30,340 bases of DNA from DATCJU01 sp036562635 (GTDB lineage Bacteria; Actinomycetota; Actinomycetes; Mycobacteriales; Pseudonocardiaceae): contig DATCJU010000108.1 of the NCBI GenBank assembly GCA_036562635.1, positions 1 to 30,340 on the forward strand, read 5' to 3'. Below the pieces are notes generated by a model that searched no databases, had not been told where the DNA came from, and saw only the letters and a list, made by a program, of their open reading frames with translations. Each line of letters opens with the position of its first letter. Position 1 is the first letter of the stretch. The position numbers were made by a program, and so were the translations under genes. Below, in pieces: positions 8,946-16,804 of this stretch.

Positions 8946-9493
8946 GCGCCCGATCGTGCCCGTCGACGGTCGTGATCGGGTGTGCGGTCCGTCGCGGCCG
9001 TACGTCGGTTCCGGCGACGCCGGAGAGCCGGGGGTTCCCTGTGCTCCGGCACACTCGTGCTCCGACACGCCCCCCGGTGGAGCCGGCCCGACGCTCGCCG
9101 CTGATGTGGCCGCTTCACGGTCGTCGGTGATTTCTGTCTCGCCCAGGCGACGGGCGATCCCTCCGGCTCCTTCTCTTCCTCTTTGTCCTTCTCTTCGTCG
9201 CGCCGTTCTCCCGTGAGGAACTGCGCCCGGTGCGCGGCGCCTCCCCACCGACCGGGGCGCTCCGCCCGTCGGTCGGCAGCTCTGCCCGGTCCATACCCGA
9301 CTCGTCGGTGTCGTTCTGGTCCTCTCACCTCGGGTGATTCCTGTGCGGTCATCTTTTTTGTGCTGCAACGACACTGGAGTGTGATGCGGCCAGAACGGCA
9401 TCGACGATGTGTCGAGCTCGTTGTCGGGTGCATTCACTGATTACGGGATCTTCATCGCACGACCGGTGGGCTCTGCTCCGCAGGGGGTCAAGC

Positions 9494-9520
9494 GATCGGG
9501 ATCTCGGCCCGATCCCGATC
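9494..9520. repeat. Perfect 10-bp inverted repeat in leader of secreted protein
   Basis: GATCGGGATC (9494-9503) is the exact reverse complement of bases 9511-9520, around a 7-nt spacer. It could be an RNA hairpin or a dyad operator about 170 bp before the TTG start at 9681. Confidence 0.7.
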
Positions 9521-9522
9521 AA

Positions 9523-9558
9523 GTCGACCCGTGGCGTCGAAGCATCACGCGGGTCGAC
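9523..9558. repeat. Second inverted repeat directly after the first
   Basis: GTCGACCCG (9523-9531) and CGGGTCGAC (9550-9558) are perfect 9-bp arms around an 18-nt spacer, starting 3 nt after the preceding dyad. The pair forms a compact, structured 65-bp block. Confidence 0.65.
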
Positions 9559-9680
9559 GGTCGCCCCCCGTGGCCGACGGCGCCGGAACCGGAAACCCGG
9601 AAACCCGCGCCGTGACCTCCAGGTAGGTCGTGTGGGCCGCGGGGATGGCACGGCAACGACAAAGACCGAGGAGATACACC

Positions 9681-10691
9681 TTGCGGCCCTGGACCAAGCG
9701 CACCCTGCACGCGGCGGTGCTTGCCGCGGGATTCACCGCGCTGGGCGCGTCGATGGCTTCCGCGTCACCGGCGCAGGAGCCCCGGATCGACCTGCCCACC
9801 ACCACACCGACCGAGCTGAACCTGGACATCCCCCTCGACACCTGTAACCCGCCGTCGCTGGAGTTCTACGAGGCTCACGGGGTGGAGGTGCCCGAGGAGG
9901 CGGTTCCGTACCTCACCAGCAACGAGCAGGTGCCCTGCTGGGACGCCAGCCTCCACCTGAACGTGCCGAACGTCCCCGTCCAGGCCGGTACGGCGCTCGC
10001 CGGGACCACCAGCGGTCTGGCCCACGAGCTCGTCGGCGACGACGAACCGATCACCGACCCGCACAACGTCGAGGGGGTGCTCGGCCTGCTCGGCGTCGAC
10101 GGGAGGGGCGAGGGCCTGATCCACCAGCGGCCGGAGGCCGGGTTCGAGCTGGCCGTGGACAACGTCGGCGTGCTGGACGACACCGAGCACCTGGCGAGCC
10201 TGGACGTGGGTCCGTACGACTCCCAGCGGCCCCAGGCCCTGGCCGTCGGTGACCTGGGCGTGGAGGCGGACTTCCTGCACGGCCACACCATCCGGCCGTT
10301 CGAGCAGCCGCTGGGCAGTACGCCGTCCCTGGAGCCGCTGACCCAGCTCACCAACATCACGCCCCAGGTCAGGCCGGAGTACCTGCTGCAGAACGTCGAC
10401 CTGAGCGCGACGCCGCAGGAGCAGGCGCCCGAGGCGGGCACGGACGGTGAGCGCGCAGGTGACGAGCGTGCCGGCGGGCTCGGGCTGCCGGGTCTGGGCG
10501 CGCTGGGCGGCGGTGGTCTGCCCGAGCTCAACCTGCTGCAGAGCGGTGGTGTGGAAGGGCTGGCCGACGTGCTGAACGCGCCGCTGGCGCAGGCCGGCCA
10601 GGGAGTCGCGGCCCTGCCGCAGGCCGACCAGCTCGGCACGGTCAGTGCCCTGCAGTCCATCGCGCCGGACCTGTCCGGCCGCAACGGCTGA
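9681..10691 (+). CDS. Secreted protein of unknown function
   Basis: Starting at TTG 9681, preceded by GAGGAG at 7 nt, the 336-residue product opens with a textbook signal peptide: basic LRPWTKRTLH, a hydrophobic core, and a cleavage site after ASA (around residue 28). The mature part has only two cysteines (in TCNPPS and VPCWDAS), possibly a disulfide, an acidic middle, and a C-terminal Gly/Leu-rich segment (GLGLPGLGALGGGGLPEL) followed by an Ala/Gln-rich stretch. I recognise no catalytic motif or domain. No membrane anchor or lipobox is present, so it is predicted to be exported. It is monocistronic: long leader before, strong terminator after. A structural or envelope role is only a guess. 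Confidence 0.75.
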   Translation: MRPWTKRTLHAAVLAAGFTALGASMASASPAQEPRIDLPTTTPTELNLDIPLDTCNPPSLEFYEAHGVEVPEEAVPYLTSNEQVPCWDASLHLNVPNVPVQAGTALAGTTSGLAHELVGDDEPITDPHNVEGVLGLLGVDGRGEGLIHQRPEAGFELAVDNVGVLDDTEHLASLDVGPYDSQRPQALAVGDLGVEADFLHGHTIRPFEQPLGSTPSLEPLTQLTNITPQVRPEYLLQNVDLSATPQEQAPEAGTDGERAGDERAGGLGLPGLGALGGGGLPELNLLQSGGVEGLADVLNAPLAQAGQGVAALPQADQLGTVSALQSIAPDLSGRNG

Positions 10692-11155
10692 CACCGGACC
10701 GCCCCTTTCCGTCGCCGGGGTCGGCACCGCTGCGGTGGTGCCGACCCCGGCTCCTGTCGGGCCTCGCCGGGTGTGGTGACCGGGCGACCCGGCCGCCTGT
10801 TGTGTCCGTGGTTCCGGGCCGTGTCGGTCGGCGGTCCGGTCCGTTCCCGTGCCTCGTCGACGCTCGCCGGTGTACCTCCGGGGCACGGCGCGGAGGTACG
10901 CGGAGCCTGTCGTGGTGTCACCGTTCCGGTGTCGTGGCTGCGATCCACCCATTGGTGGTTCCGTGTCCTGGCCGGTCCCAACGAGGTGCATTTCCTAAGG
11001 TCGAACCAGGGGGATCGTCGGTCGCTTCCCACACGGACTCGTGACGCCACCCGTCGGTGGGCGGGGTTCAGGAGTAGCGTGCGAGGAGAAGTTGTTCGGA
11101 CGATCTCGCCCGCCTCGTTGGGGTGTCGGGTGTTCTGCCGAGTGGAGACGCCGCT
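10692..11155. other. 464-bp intergenic region before the STAS gene
   Basis: It contains the terminator of the secreted protein gene (10714-10751). Beyond it I see no gene. The last 150 bp should hold the promoter of the STAS gene, but no clear -35/-10 pair stands out. Confidence 0.5.
10714..10751 (+). terminator. Strong hairpin terminator of the secreted protein gene
   Basis: A perfect 15-bp stem (10714-10728 with 10737-10751) with an 8-nt loop begins 22 nt after the stop codon. Confidence 0.8.
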
Positions 11156-11524
11156 ATGACGACGGAAGACCGTGGGCCGGGTAGCGCATCCGGACGAAAT
11201 TCCGCGGTGAGCCGCGTGGACGTGACCGGTGGCGAGGCCGTCATCGTCCTACGCGGGGAAGTCGACCTGAGCACTGTCGGACAGGTCGAACTCGAGGCGA
11301 AACGGCTGATCGAGGCGGGCAAGACGTCCTTGGTCTTCGATTTCACCGCGGTGACCTTCTTCGACTCGGCGTGCCTGAGCGCCCTGGTGAAGGCCCGTGA
11401 GGCGGCGTTGGAGCACGGCGGGCAGGTCGTGCTGCGCAATGTCGGACGCTACGGCATGCGCATTCTGGAGATCACCCGGCTGGCCGACGTGTTCGAGATC
11501 CAGCACGACTCCGAGGAACGGTGA
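11156..11524 (+). CDS. STAS-domain anti-sigma factor antagonist
   Basis: The 122-residue protein is a single STAS domain: VIVLRGEVDLSTVGQVE, LVFDFTAVTFFDSACLSAL, and LEITRLADVFEI. Ser71 after Asp70 sits at the position that is phosphorylated by anti-sigma kinases in SpoIIAA/RsbV-type antagonists, so it is expected to release a sigma factor or regulator from a partner-switching kinase when unphosphorylated. ATG at 11156 follows GGAG; the frame is open further upstream but without a ribosome site. No kinase (RsbW-like) or SpoIIE-type phosphatase gene lies nearby, so its partner must be encoded elsewhere. It is convergent with the WhiB gene, with a hairpin between. Confidence 0.88.
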   Translation: MTTEDRGPGSASGRNSAVSRVDVTGGEAVIVLRGEVDLSTVGQVELEAKRLIEAGKTSLVFDFTAVTFFDSACLSALVKAREAALEHGGQVVLRNVGRYGMRILEITRLADVFEIQHDSEER

Positions 11525-11532
11525 TGACGAGG

Positions 11533-11557
11533 CGCCACCGGTCGATCACCGGTGGCG
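11533..11557 (+). terminator. Hairpin after the STAS gene
   Basis: A 10-bp perfect stem (11533-11542 with 11548-11557), 5-nt loop, begins 9 nt after the stop codon. It lies between convergent genes and may serve both. Confidence 0.7.
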
Positions 11558-11630
11558 AATCCGACCGGAGGTACGCGACCCGCGGAACGGTGAACCACGC
11601 CGTGGGTCCGACGTCTCGCCTTTTTCGTGC

Positions 11631-11906
11631 TCAGCGGCGTTGCAGTAGTGTGCGCAACTCGTTCTCACCGAGCCCGCCCCACACACCGTGGGTTTCGTGC
11701 ACGCGCAGCGCGTGCTCCCGGCATTCGTTGATCACCGGACAGGTCCGGCAGATGGCCTTGGCCCGGGCCTCCCGGATCCGGCGGGCCTCCCCGCGCTCGT
11801 TCTCCGGGTGGAAGAACAGCGCACTGTTCATCCCACGGCAGGCGGCCTTCATCTGCCAGTCCCATACCTCGGTGATCGGCGTGGGCAACCTGCGTGTGTC
11901 GGCCAT
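11631..11906 (-). CDS. whiD: WhiB-family Fe-S regulator, WhiB3/WhiD type
   Basis: The 91-residue protein has the four cluster cysteines (23, 53, 56, 62; pattern C, CxxC, C), the turn motif GVWGG (74-78) and a short C-terminal basic-ended tail. The N-terminus (LPTPITEVWDWQ, CRGMNSALFFHPENERG) closely resembles Streptomyces WhiD and mycobacterial WhiB3, which bind a 4Fe-4S cluster and the C-terminal region of the primary sigma factor. WhiD acts in late sporulation; WhiB3 in redox control. ATG at 11906 is supported by GGGAGG upstream. The naming is by resemblance; another WhiB paralogue of this subfamily is possible. The DNA-binding tail is short compared with WhiB3. Confidence 0.88.
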   Translation of the reverse strand: MADTRRLPTPITEVWDWQMKAACRGMNSALFFHPENERGEARRIREARAKAICRTCPVINECREHALRVHETHGVWGGLGENELRTLLQRR

Positions 11907-11959
11907 GGCCGCCTCCCGTGTCTCACCGAACGGACGACTACCCCACAACTGCCCTCGGT

Positions 11960-11987
11960 GATCTACGGCCAAACCCTGCTGCGGCAA
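11960..11987 (-). promoter_or_regulatory. Possible promoter of the WhiB gene
   Basis: On the minus strand TTGCCG (11987-11982), a 16-nt spacer and TAGATC (11965-11960) resemble a weak vegetative promoter, 54 nt upstream of the WhiB ATG. Confidence 0.3.
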
Positions 11988-11999
11988 ACAGGACGTGTA

Positions 12000-13142
12000 T
12001 CACCCGTTCGGTGGAATGTGGGATTCGTCGGGGGAGGACAGGTCGTCACGGCGTAGGGGTGTGGTGTCCTTGAGGTCCGCGGGGGAGGGGGCGGTGGTAC
12101 GTCGGGAGACTGTGGCACCGCGCCGCCGGGTCTGCGCCTCCTGCTCGCTGCGCAGCCGTTCGGCGGCACGCTCCATCTCCAGCCGACGCCAGCGCCGTCG
12201 TTCCCGGCGGGTCATCCGAGCCGGCCAGAGCTCCTGGATGGCGTTGTTGAAGTGCGCGCCCAGCACGATGGCGAACCCGATGAAGAAGGCGAACAACAGG
12301 AACGCGATCGGGGTGGCCAGGGCGCCGTAGGTGTAACCGGTGCTGGTGATCCAGGTGATGTACCAGCGCAGCCCCGTGCTGGTCAGCAGGAAGACGACCA
12401 TCGCCAGCAACGCCCCCGGCAGCCCGCGGTGCCAGGGCAGTTTGCGGGGTAGAGCCACCTTGTACAGGGTCGACAGGGCGATCACCAGCAATACTCCGGT
12501 CACCGGATAGTAGAACCGGTCCACTGCGTCGGCGACCACCGGCTGCCATGCGGTGGGGAACACCTCGGGCAGCAGATCCGGGCCCAGGGCGAGCACGGGG
12601 AGCCCGATCACCGCGACGAGCAGGTAGACCATGTACGTCAGCAGGGCGACGATGCGTTGCCACACCGGGTGGCGCACCTCGTACTGGCCGTACGCGACGG
12701 TGATCGCGTCGACGTAGGAGGCCATCGCCGAGGACCCTGCCCACAGGGACAGCACGAAACCCACGGAGACGATCTCTCCTCGTCCCTTGGTCAGGATGTC
12801 CTCGACCGTGGGGGCGATGATCTGCTCGACGACGTTCGGGGTGAACACCGTGCGGGTGAAGGCGAGGATCTTGGTCTGCACGGCCTCGACGATCTCGGGA
12901 CCGAACCAGTCGGCCAGGAAGCCGAGACTGCCCAGCAGACCGAGCAGCAAGGGGGGCAGCGACAGTGCCGTCCAGAACGCCGCCTCCGCCGCCTCGGAGA
13001 AGATGTTGTCCTCCCAGGCCCGGGAAATCGTGCGTGACAGCAACCGCAGCGGCCCGCGGGGTACCGGGTTCTGCCGGCTGGCGGTGCCGCTGCGCCCGTC
13101 GTCGTTCGACCGCGGACCCATCGCGGCACAAGCATGCTGCAT
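12000..13142 (-). CDS. YihY/BrkB-family inner-membrane protein
   Basis: The protein (about 380 residues) has six strongly hydrophobic segments spread over the middle, starting with ALSLPPLLLGLLGSLGFLAD and ending with IAFLLFAFFIGFAIVLGAHFN. A conserved AFWTALSLPPLL entry and GALLAMVVFL/YGALATPIAFL region is typical of YihY/BrkB proteins (once called RNase BN in error). The C-terminal tail is basic and charged (MTRRERRRWRRLEMERAAERL). Function in actinobacteria is unknown; transport or envelope roles have been suggested. The start is uncertain: ATG 13142 and ATG 13121 both lack a well-spaced ribosome site. A YihY gene also lies between sigA and sigB in mycobacteria (from memory, Rv2707). Confidence 0.85.
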   Translation of the reverse strand: MQHACAAMGPRSNDDGRSGTASRQNPVPRGPLRLLSRTISRAWEDNIFSEAAEAAFWTALSLPPLLLGLLGSLGFLADWFGPEIVEAVQTKILAFTRTVFTPNVVEQIIAPTVEDILTKGRGEIVSVGFVLSLWAGSSAMASYVDAITVAYGQYEVRHPVWQRIVALLTYMVYLLVAVIGLPVLALGPDLLPEVFPTAWQPVVADAVDRFYYPVTGVLLVIALSTLYKVALPRKLPWHRGLPGALLAMVVFLLTSTGLRWYITWITSTGYTYGALATPIAFLLFAFFIGFAIVLGAHFNNAIQELWPARMTRRERRRWRRLEMERAAERLRSEQEAQTRRRGATVSRRTTAPSPADLKDTTPLRRDDLSSPDESHIPPNG

Positions 13143-13414
13143 CCCCCCGGTGGCAGGCAGCTCGGCCCCAAAGTTGTGGGTGTGTCGCGCTCCACGGCAC
13201 CCCCGTGCCGGTCGCACGGCAGCCGGTGCGCGACCGGTAGAGTGCGGGTGCTCTCAAGGTCAGGGGTGCCCCGGCCGGTGAGGGCGTCTGCGCGCAGGAC
13301 ACCACCGCGGCGAGCTCCGAGTCACGGCCTTGCGGGGTCGGGGTGTGCCCGGACGGTGCCGGCGTGCGGCTGACGGCGGTGAGAGGTGCGAGGAGAAAGG
13401 AGTGACCGGCGCTC

Positions 13415-15187
13415 GTGGTCTCCGGTGACGGCACGGCACTGCGAACGGACCCTGCCTCTCCTCCCGCTTCGGCCACCAGCCGCCCTCTGCGCGCCTGGCA
13501 GCGGCGTGCGCTGACGAAGTACCTGGCCACCAAGCCCCAGGACTTCCTCGCCGTGGCCACCCCGGGTGCCGGTAAGACCACCTTCGGGCTCCGGGTGGCC
13601 GCCGAGCTGCTGGCCGACCGCACGGTGGAACAGATCACCGTGGTGACCCCCACCGAGCACCTCAAGCACCAGTGGGCCCAGGCCGCGGCCGCGATGGGTA
13701 TCCCACTGGACTCGACGTTCCGCAACTCCATGGGCATCACGTCGCGGGACTACCGCGGTGTGGCGGTCACCTACGCCCAGGTGGCCGCGCACCCCTCGCT
13801 GCACCGGGTGCGGACCGAGAACCGCAAGACCCTGGTGATCCTGGACGAGATCCACCACGCGGGTGATGCCAAGTCCTGGGGTGAGGCGATGCGGGAGGCG
13901 TTCACCCCCGCGGTGCGTCGACTCGCGTTGACCGGTACCCCGTTCCGCAGCGACGACAACCCGATCCCCTTCGTCACCTACGAGCCCGACGCCGAGGGGG
14001 TGCTGCGCAGCCGCGCCGATCACACCTACGGCTACGCCGAGGCGCTGCGCGACGGCGTCGTGCGGCCGGTGATCTTCCTGGCCTACTCCGGTGAGACGCA
14101 CTGGCGCACCAGCGCGGGGGAGGAGTACGTCGCCCGCCTGGGTGAGCCGATGACCGCCGAGCAGACGGCACGGGCGTGGCGCACCGCCCTGGACCCCACG
14201 GGCGAGTGGATCCCCGCGGTGCTGCGTGCCGCCGACATCCGGCTGTCGCAGCTGCGTGCCGGAGGTATGCCGGACGCCGGTGGACTGGTCATCGCCTCCG
14301 ACCACGTCTCGGCCAAGGCCTACGCGCAGATCCTGCAGCGGGTGACCGGGCACGAGCCGGTGCTCGTGCTCTCCGACGACCCGAAGGCCTCGGGACGGAT
14401 CGCCGAGTTCTCCGCCTCCGACGAGCGGTGGCTGGTGGCGGTGCGCATGGTCTCCGAGGGTGTGGACGTGCCGCGCCTGGCGGTGGGGGTGTACGCCACC
14501 AGCGCCTCCACTCCGCTGTTCTTCGCACAGGCCATCGGCCGGTTCGTGCGGGCCAGACGGCCCGGTGAGACGGCCAGCGTGTTCCTGCCCAGCGTGCCCG
14601 TGCTGCTGGAGCTGGCCAGCCAGTTGGAGGCCCAGCGGGACCACGCCCTGGGCAAACCGCATCGGGCCAAGGAGGGGTGGGACGACGAGCTGCTCGCCCA
14701 GGCCAACCAGCGCCGCGACGAGCCCGGGGAGGAGGAGCGGGCGTTCACCGCGCTCGGTGCCTCCGCCGAGCTGGACCAGGTGATCTTCGACGGGTCCTCC
14801 TTCGGTACCGCCACCCTGGCCGGGAGCGAGGAGGAGCAGGAGTACCTGGGGCTGCCCGGGCTGCTGGAGCCGGAGCAGGTCCGGGCCCTGCTGCGGCAGC
14901 GGCAGGAACGTCAGCTCGCCGAGGCGGCCAAGCGGAAGGCCCGGGAGGCCGCCCGGGCCCAGGAAGCCGCGCGTACCGCACCCCCGCCGCGCCCGCAGAC
15001 GGTGCAGGAGCGGTTGGCCAGCCTGCGGCGGGAGCTGAACGCGCTGGTGGGGCTGTACCACCACCGCACGGGCAAGCCGCACGGCGTGATCCACGCCGAA
15101 CTGCGCCGGATCTGTGGCGGTCCGCCCACGGCGATGGCGACGGTGGAGCAGCTGGAGGAACGCATCGCCACCCTGCGTTCCTGGTGA
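13415..15187 (+). CDS. DEAH-family superfamily 2 helicase-like ATPase
   Basis: The 590-residue protein has SF2 motifs in order: Q-like LRAWQRRAL, Walker A TPGAGKTT (49-56), motif II DEIH (144-147), motif III TGTP (173-176), motif V VRMVSEGVDVPRL (343-355) and motif VI QAIGRFVRARR (372-382). The two RecA domains occupy about residues 25-400. The C-terminal 190 residues are charged, with an Ala/Arg/Glu-rich coiled-coil-like stretch (RQRQERQLAEAAKRKAREAARAQ kept short here: residues about 495-520) and a small helical end. It resembles the type III restriction/RecG-like DNA translocase group but has no nuclease motif. GTG at 13415 is the first possible start; AAAGGAG is 13 nt before it. Monocistronic; substrate unknown. 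Confidence 0.85.
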   Translation: MVSGDGTALRTDPASPPASATSRPLRAWQRRALTKYLATKPQDFLAVATPGAGKTTFGLRVAAELLADRTVEQITVVTPTEHLKHQWAQAAAAMGIPLDSTFRNSMGITSRDYRGVAVTYAQVAAHPSLHRVRTENRKTLVILDEIHHAGDAKSWGEAMREAFTPAVRRLALTGTPFRSDDNPIPFVTYEPDAEGVLRSRADHTYGYAEALRDGVVRPVIFLAYSGETHWRTSAGEEYVARLGEPMTAEQTARAWRTALDPTGEWIPAVLRAADIRLSQLRAGGMPDAGGLVIASDHVSAKAYAQILQRVTGHEPVLVLSDDPKASGRIAEFSASDERWLVAVRMVSEGVDVPRLAVGVYATSASTPLFFAQAIGRFVRARRPGETASVFLPSVPVLLELASQLEAQRDHALGKPHRAKEGWDDELLAQANQRRDEPGEEERAFTALGASAELDQVIFDGSSFGTATLAGSEEEQEYLGLPGLLEPEQVRALLRQRQERQLAEAAKRKAREAARAQEAARTAPPPRPQTVQERLASLRRELNALVGLYHHRTGKPHGVIHAELRRICGGPPTAMATVEQLEERIATLRSW

Positions 15188-15369
15188 GCTGCTGCTCCTG
15201 CGCCCTCCCGTCGCCTCACCGACACGCCGGTGACCTGCTTGGTATTACGGCAATGGTGTGGTGATCCATCCCCCTGATGGCCGTGCTGCGTACGCCTTGT
15301 GGCCGCTTCTCTGACAAGACCGGACTAGACCGCTTCAGTCATGTTCCCTCTTCTGGGGGGCGGCAATAC

Positions 15370-15384
15370 GTTGTGGCCCACAAC
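15370..15384. promoter_or_regulatory. Candidate operator dyad upstream of xylF
   Basis: GTTGTGGCCCACAAC is a perfect dyad (7-bp arms around one base) 58 bp before the xylF ATG. It is a plausible repressor site, for example for the ROK protein encoded at the end of this cluster, but no second copy was found to support it. Confidence 0.35.
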
Positions 15385-15442
15385 ATTCTCTGGGCCCGGC
15401 GCATCACCCGGCCCGGGGCGACGGCAACGAAGGGGATGGCGG

Positions 15443-16564
15443 ATGCGAAGGACGACTCTCGCCCTCCTCGCCGCAGGTACAGGCCTGGCCCTGACCCTGA
15501 CGGCGTGTGGCAACAACACCGGCGGTGGCTCGAGTGGAGACGGGGCCGCCACCGGCGATGCGGCCGGCGACCTCAAGGTCGGGGTGATCCTGCCCGACAC
15601 CAAGTCCTCGGCCCGGTGGGAGAGTTTCGACCGCCCGCTGCTGGAGCAGGCGTTCAAGGAAGCAGGCGTCACGCCGATCATCCAGAACGCGGAGAACGAC
15701 ACCAACAAGTTCTCCACGATCGCCGACTCGATGATCAGCCAGGGCGTCAAGGTCCTGCTGATCACCAACCTCAGCGACGAGAGCGGCGCGGCGGTGGAGC
15801 GGAAGGCCAAGCAGGCCGGCATTCCGGTCATCGACTACGACCGGCTCAGCCTGGGCGGCTCGGCCGACTACTACGTCTCGTTCGACAACACCCGGGTCGG
15901 GCAGTTGCAGGGACAGGGCCTGGTCGACTGCCTCGGGAACAAGTCCGGTGCCCAGATCATCCAGCTCAACGGGGCACCGCAGGACAACAACGCCACGCTG
16001 TTCAAGAAGGGTGCCCTCAGCGTCCTGCAGCCCAAGTACGACTCCGGTGAGTACACGCTGGTGGGGGACCAGGCCGTCGACCAGTGGGACAACCAGCTCG
16101 GCGGCAAGATCTTCGAGCAGCTGCTGACCGCCAACGGCGGCAAGGTCGACGGGGTGCTGGCCGCCAACGACGGCCTCGCCGGTGCGGTGATCACCGTGCT
16201 GAAGAAGAACGGCCTGGCCGGTGCCGTCCCGGTCACTGGGCAGGACGCCACTCCTGAGGGGTTGGCTGCCATCCTGCGCGGCGAGCAGTGCATGACGGTC
16301 TACAAGCCGGTGCACGAGGAGGCCAAGGCGGCGGCTGAGCTGGCCATCGCCCTGGCCAAGGGGGACAAGGCGACCGCCGACCGTCTCGCCTCCGCCACCG
16401 AGCGGGACCCGAAGGGCAACCGTGACGTCAAGTCCGTCCTGCTTACCCCGCAGGTGATCACCAAGGACAACGTCAAGAAGGTGGTGGACGACGGGTTCGT
16501 CAAGGCGGCGGACCTGTGCAAGGGAGACGTGGCGCCGCTGTGCGCCGAGGCGGGTATCCAGTAA
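15443..16564 (+). CDS. xylF: Sugar ABC transporter substrate-binding lipoprotein, xylose type
   Basis: The 373-residue protein starts with a lipoprotein signal (MRRTTLALLAAG, lipobox LTAC with Cys22) and a Gly/Ser/Asn linker. The periplasmic-binding domain that follows is strikingly like XylF: RWESFDRPLLEQAFKEAG, DYDRLSLGGSADYYVSFDN, GAPQDNNATLFKKGA, VGDQAVDQWDN, GVLAANDGLAGAVI, VTGQDATPEGLAAI and MTVYKP. It would be anchored outside the membrane and deliver a pentose (probably D-xylose) to XylGH. ATG at 15443 follows AAGGGG at 7 nt. xylG and xylH follow on the same strand. Ligand identity is inferred from sequence resemblance; ribose, galactose or oligosaccharide binding is possible. Confidence 0.9.
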   Translation: MRRTTLALLAAGTGLALTLTACGNNTGGGSSGDGAATGDAAGDLKVGVILPDTKSSARWESFDRPLLEQAFKEAGVTPIIQNAENDTNKFSTIADSMISQGVKVLLITNLSDESGAAVERKAKQAGIPVIDYDRLSLGGSADYYVSFDNTRVGQLQGQGLVDCLGNKSGAQIIQLNGAPQDNNATLFKKGALSVLQPKYDSGEYTLVGDQAVDQWDNQLGGKIFEQLLTANGGKVDGVLAANDGLAGAVITVLKKNGLAGAVPVTGQDATPEGLAAILRGEQCMTVYKPVHEEAKAAAELAIALAKGDKATADRLASATERDPKGNRDVKSVLLTPQVITKDNVKKVVDDGFVKAADLCKGDVAPLCAEAGIQ

Positions 16565-16575
16565 CCCGCTTCCCG

Positions 16576-16618
16576 CGTGGTGGGGCGGGCCCCGCCCTCC
16601 GGAGAACGCCCCACCACG
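16576..16618 (+). terminator. Hairpin between xylF and xylG
   Basis: A 12-bp perfect stem (16576-16587 with 16607-16618) begins 12 nt after the xylF stop, inside the operon. It could terminate part of the transcripts or protect the xylF mRNA end, giving more binding protein than ATPase. Confidence 0.6.
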
Positions 16619-16804
16619 TACTCCACCGCATCGGCGCGGCGGAGACCGCCGTGAACCACCACCGCGGGGCTCGGACCCGCGGCAACCGGCCGCACGCGGG
16701 TGCCCGCGGACACCACACCGACCGGGCCCGCCCCTCGCGTACCCGCTCGCGGCGGCCGACGGGGACGGGGCGCGAACACTCCGTCCGGACACGGGAGGAC
16801 CCAG

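Larger units (their letters stand above)
8885..9680. other. 796-bp stretch without a convincing gene
   Basis: No reading frame here has a recognisable protein. It holds a terminator-like hairpin after DUF3039, a pyrimidine tract (about 9167-9196, one purine), a small palindrome ACACTGGAGTGT at 9371-9382 just after a T6 run (9354-9359), and two consecutive inverted repeats (9494-9520 and 9523-9558). The latter are in the presumed leader of the secreted protein at 9681. Two copies of GGAAACCC occur near 9591-9606. Confidence 0.6.

Noticed and set aside
9167..9196. Pyrimidine tract in the gene-free region
   Set aside because: A short CT-rich stretch without repeats or neighbours; likely chance in a loosely constrained spacer.
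8591..9433. 280-codon minus-strand open frame across DUF3039 and the gene-free region
   Set aside because: It covers DUF3039 in antisense, has no ribosome site and is Arg/Pro-rich with no recognisable fold.
13322..15094. 590-codon minus-strand open frame
   Set aside because: It is the mirror of the DEAH helicase, which has all SF2 motifs. The antisense protein is low-complexity Gly/Arg/His-rich with no domain.
15216..15233. Short inverted repeat after the helicase gene (TCACCG...CGGTGA)
   Set aside because: Only six pairs around a six-base loop; too weak to call a terminator in such GC-rich DNA.
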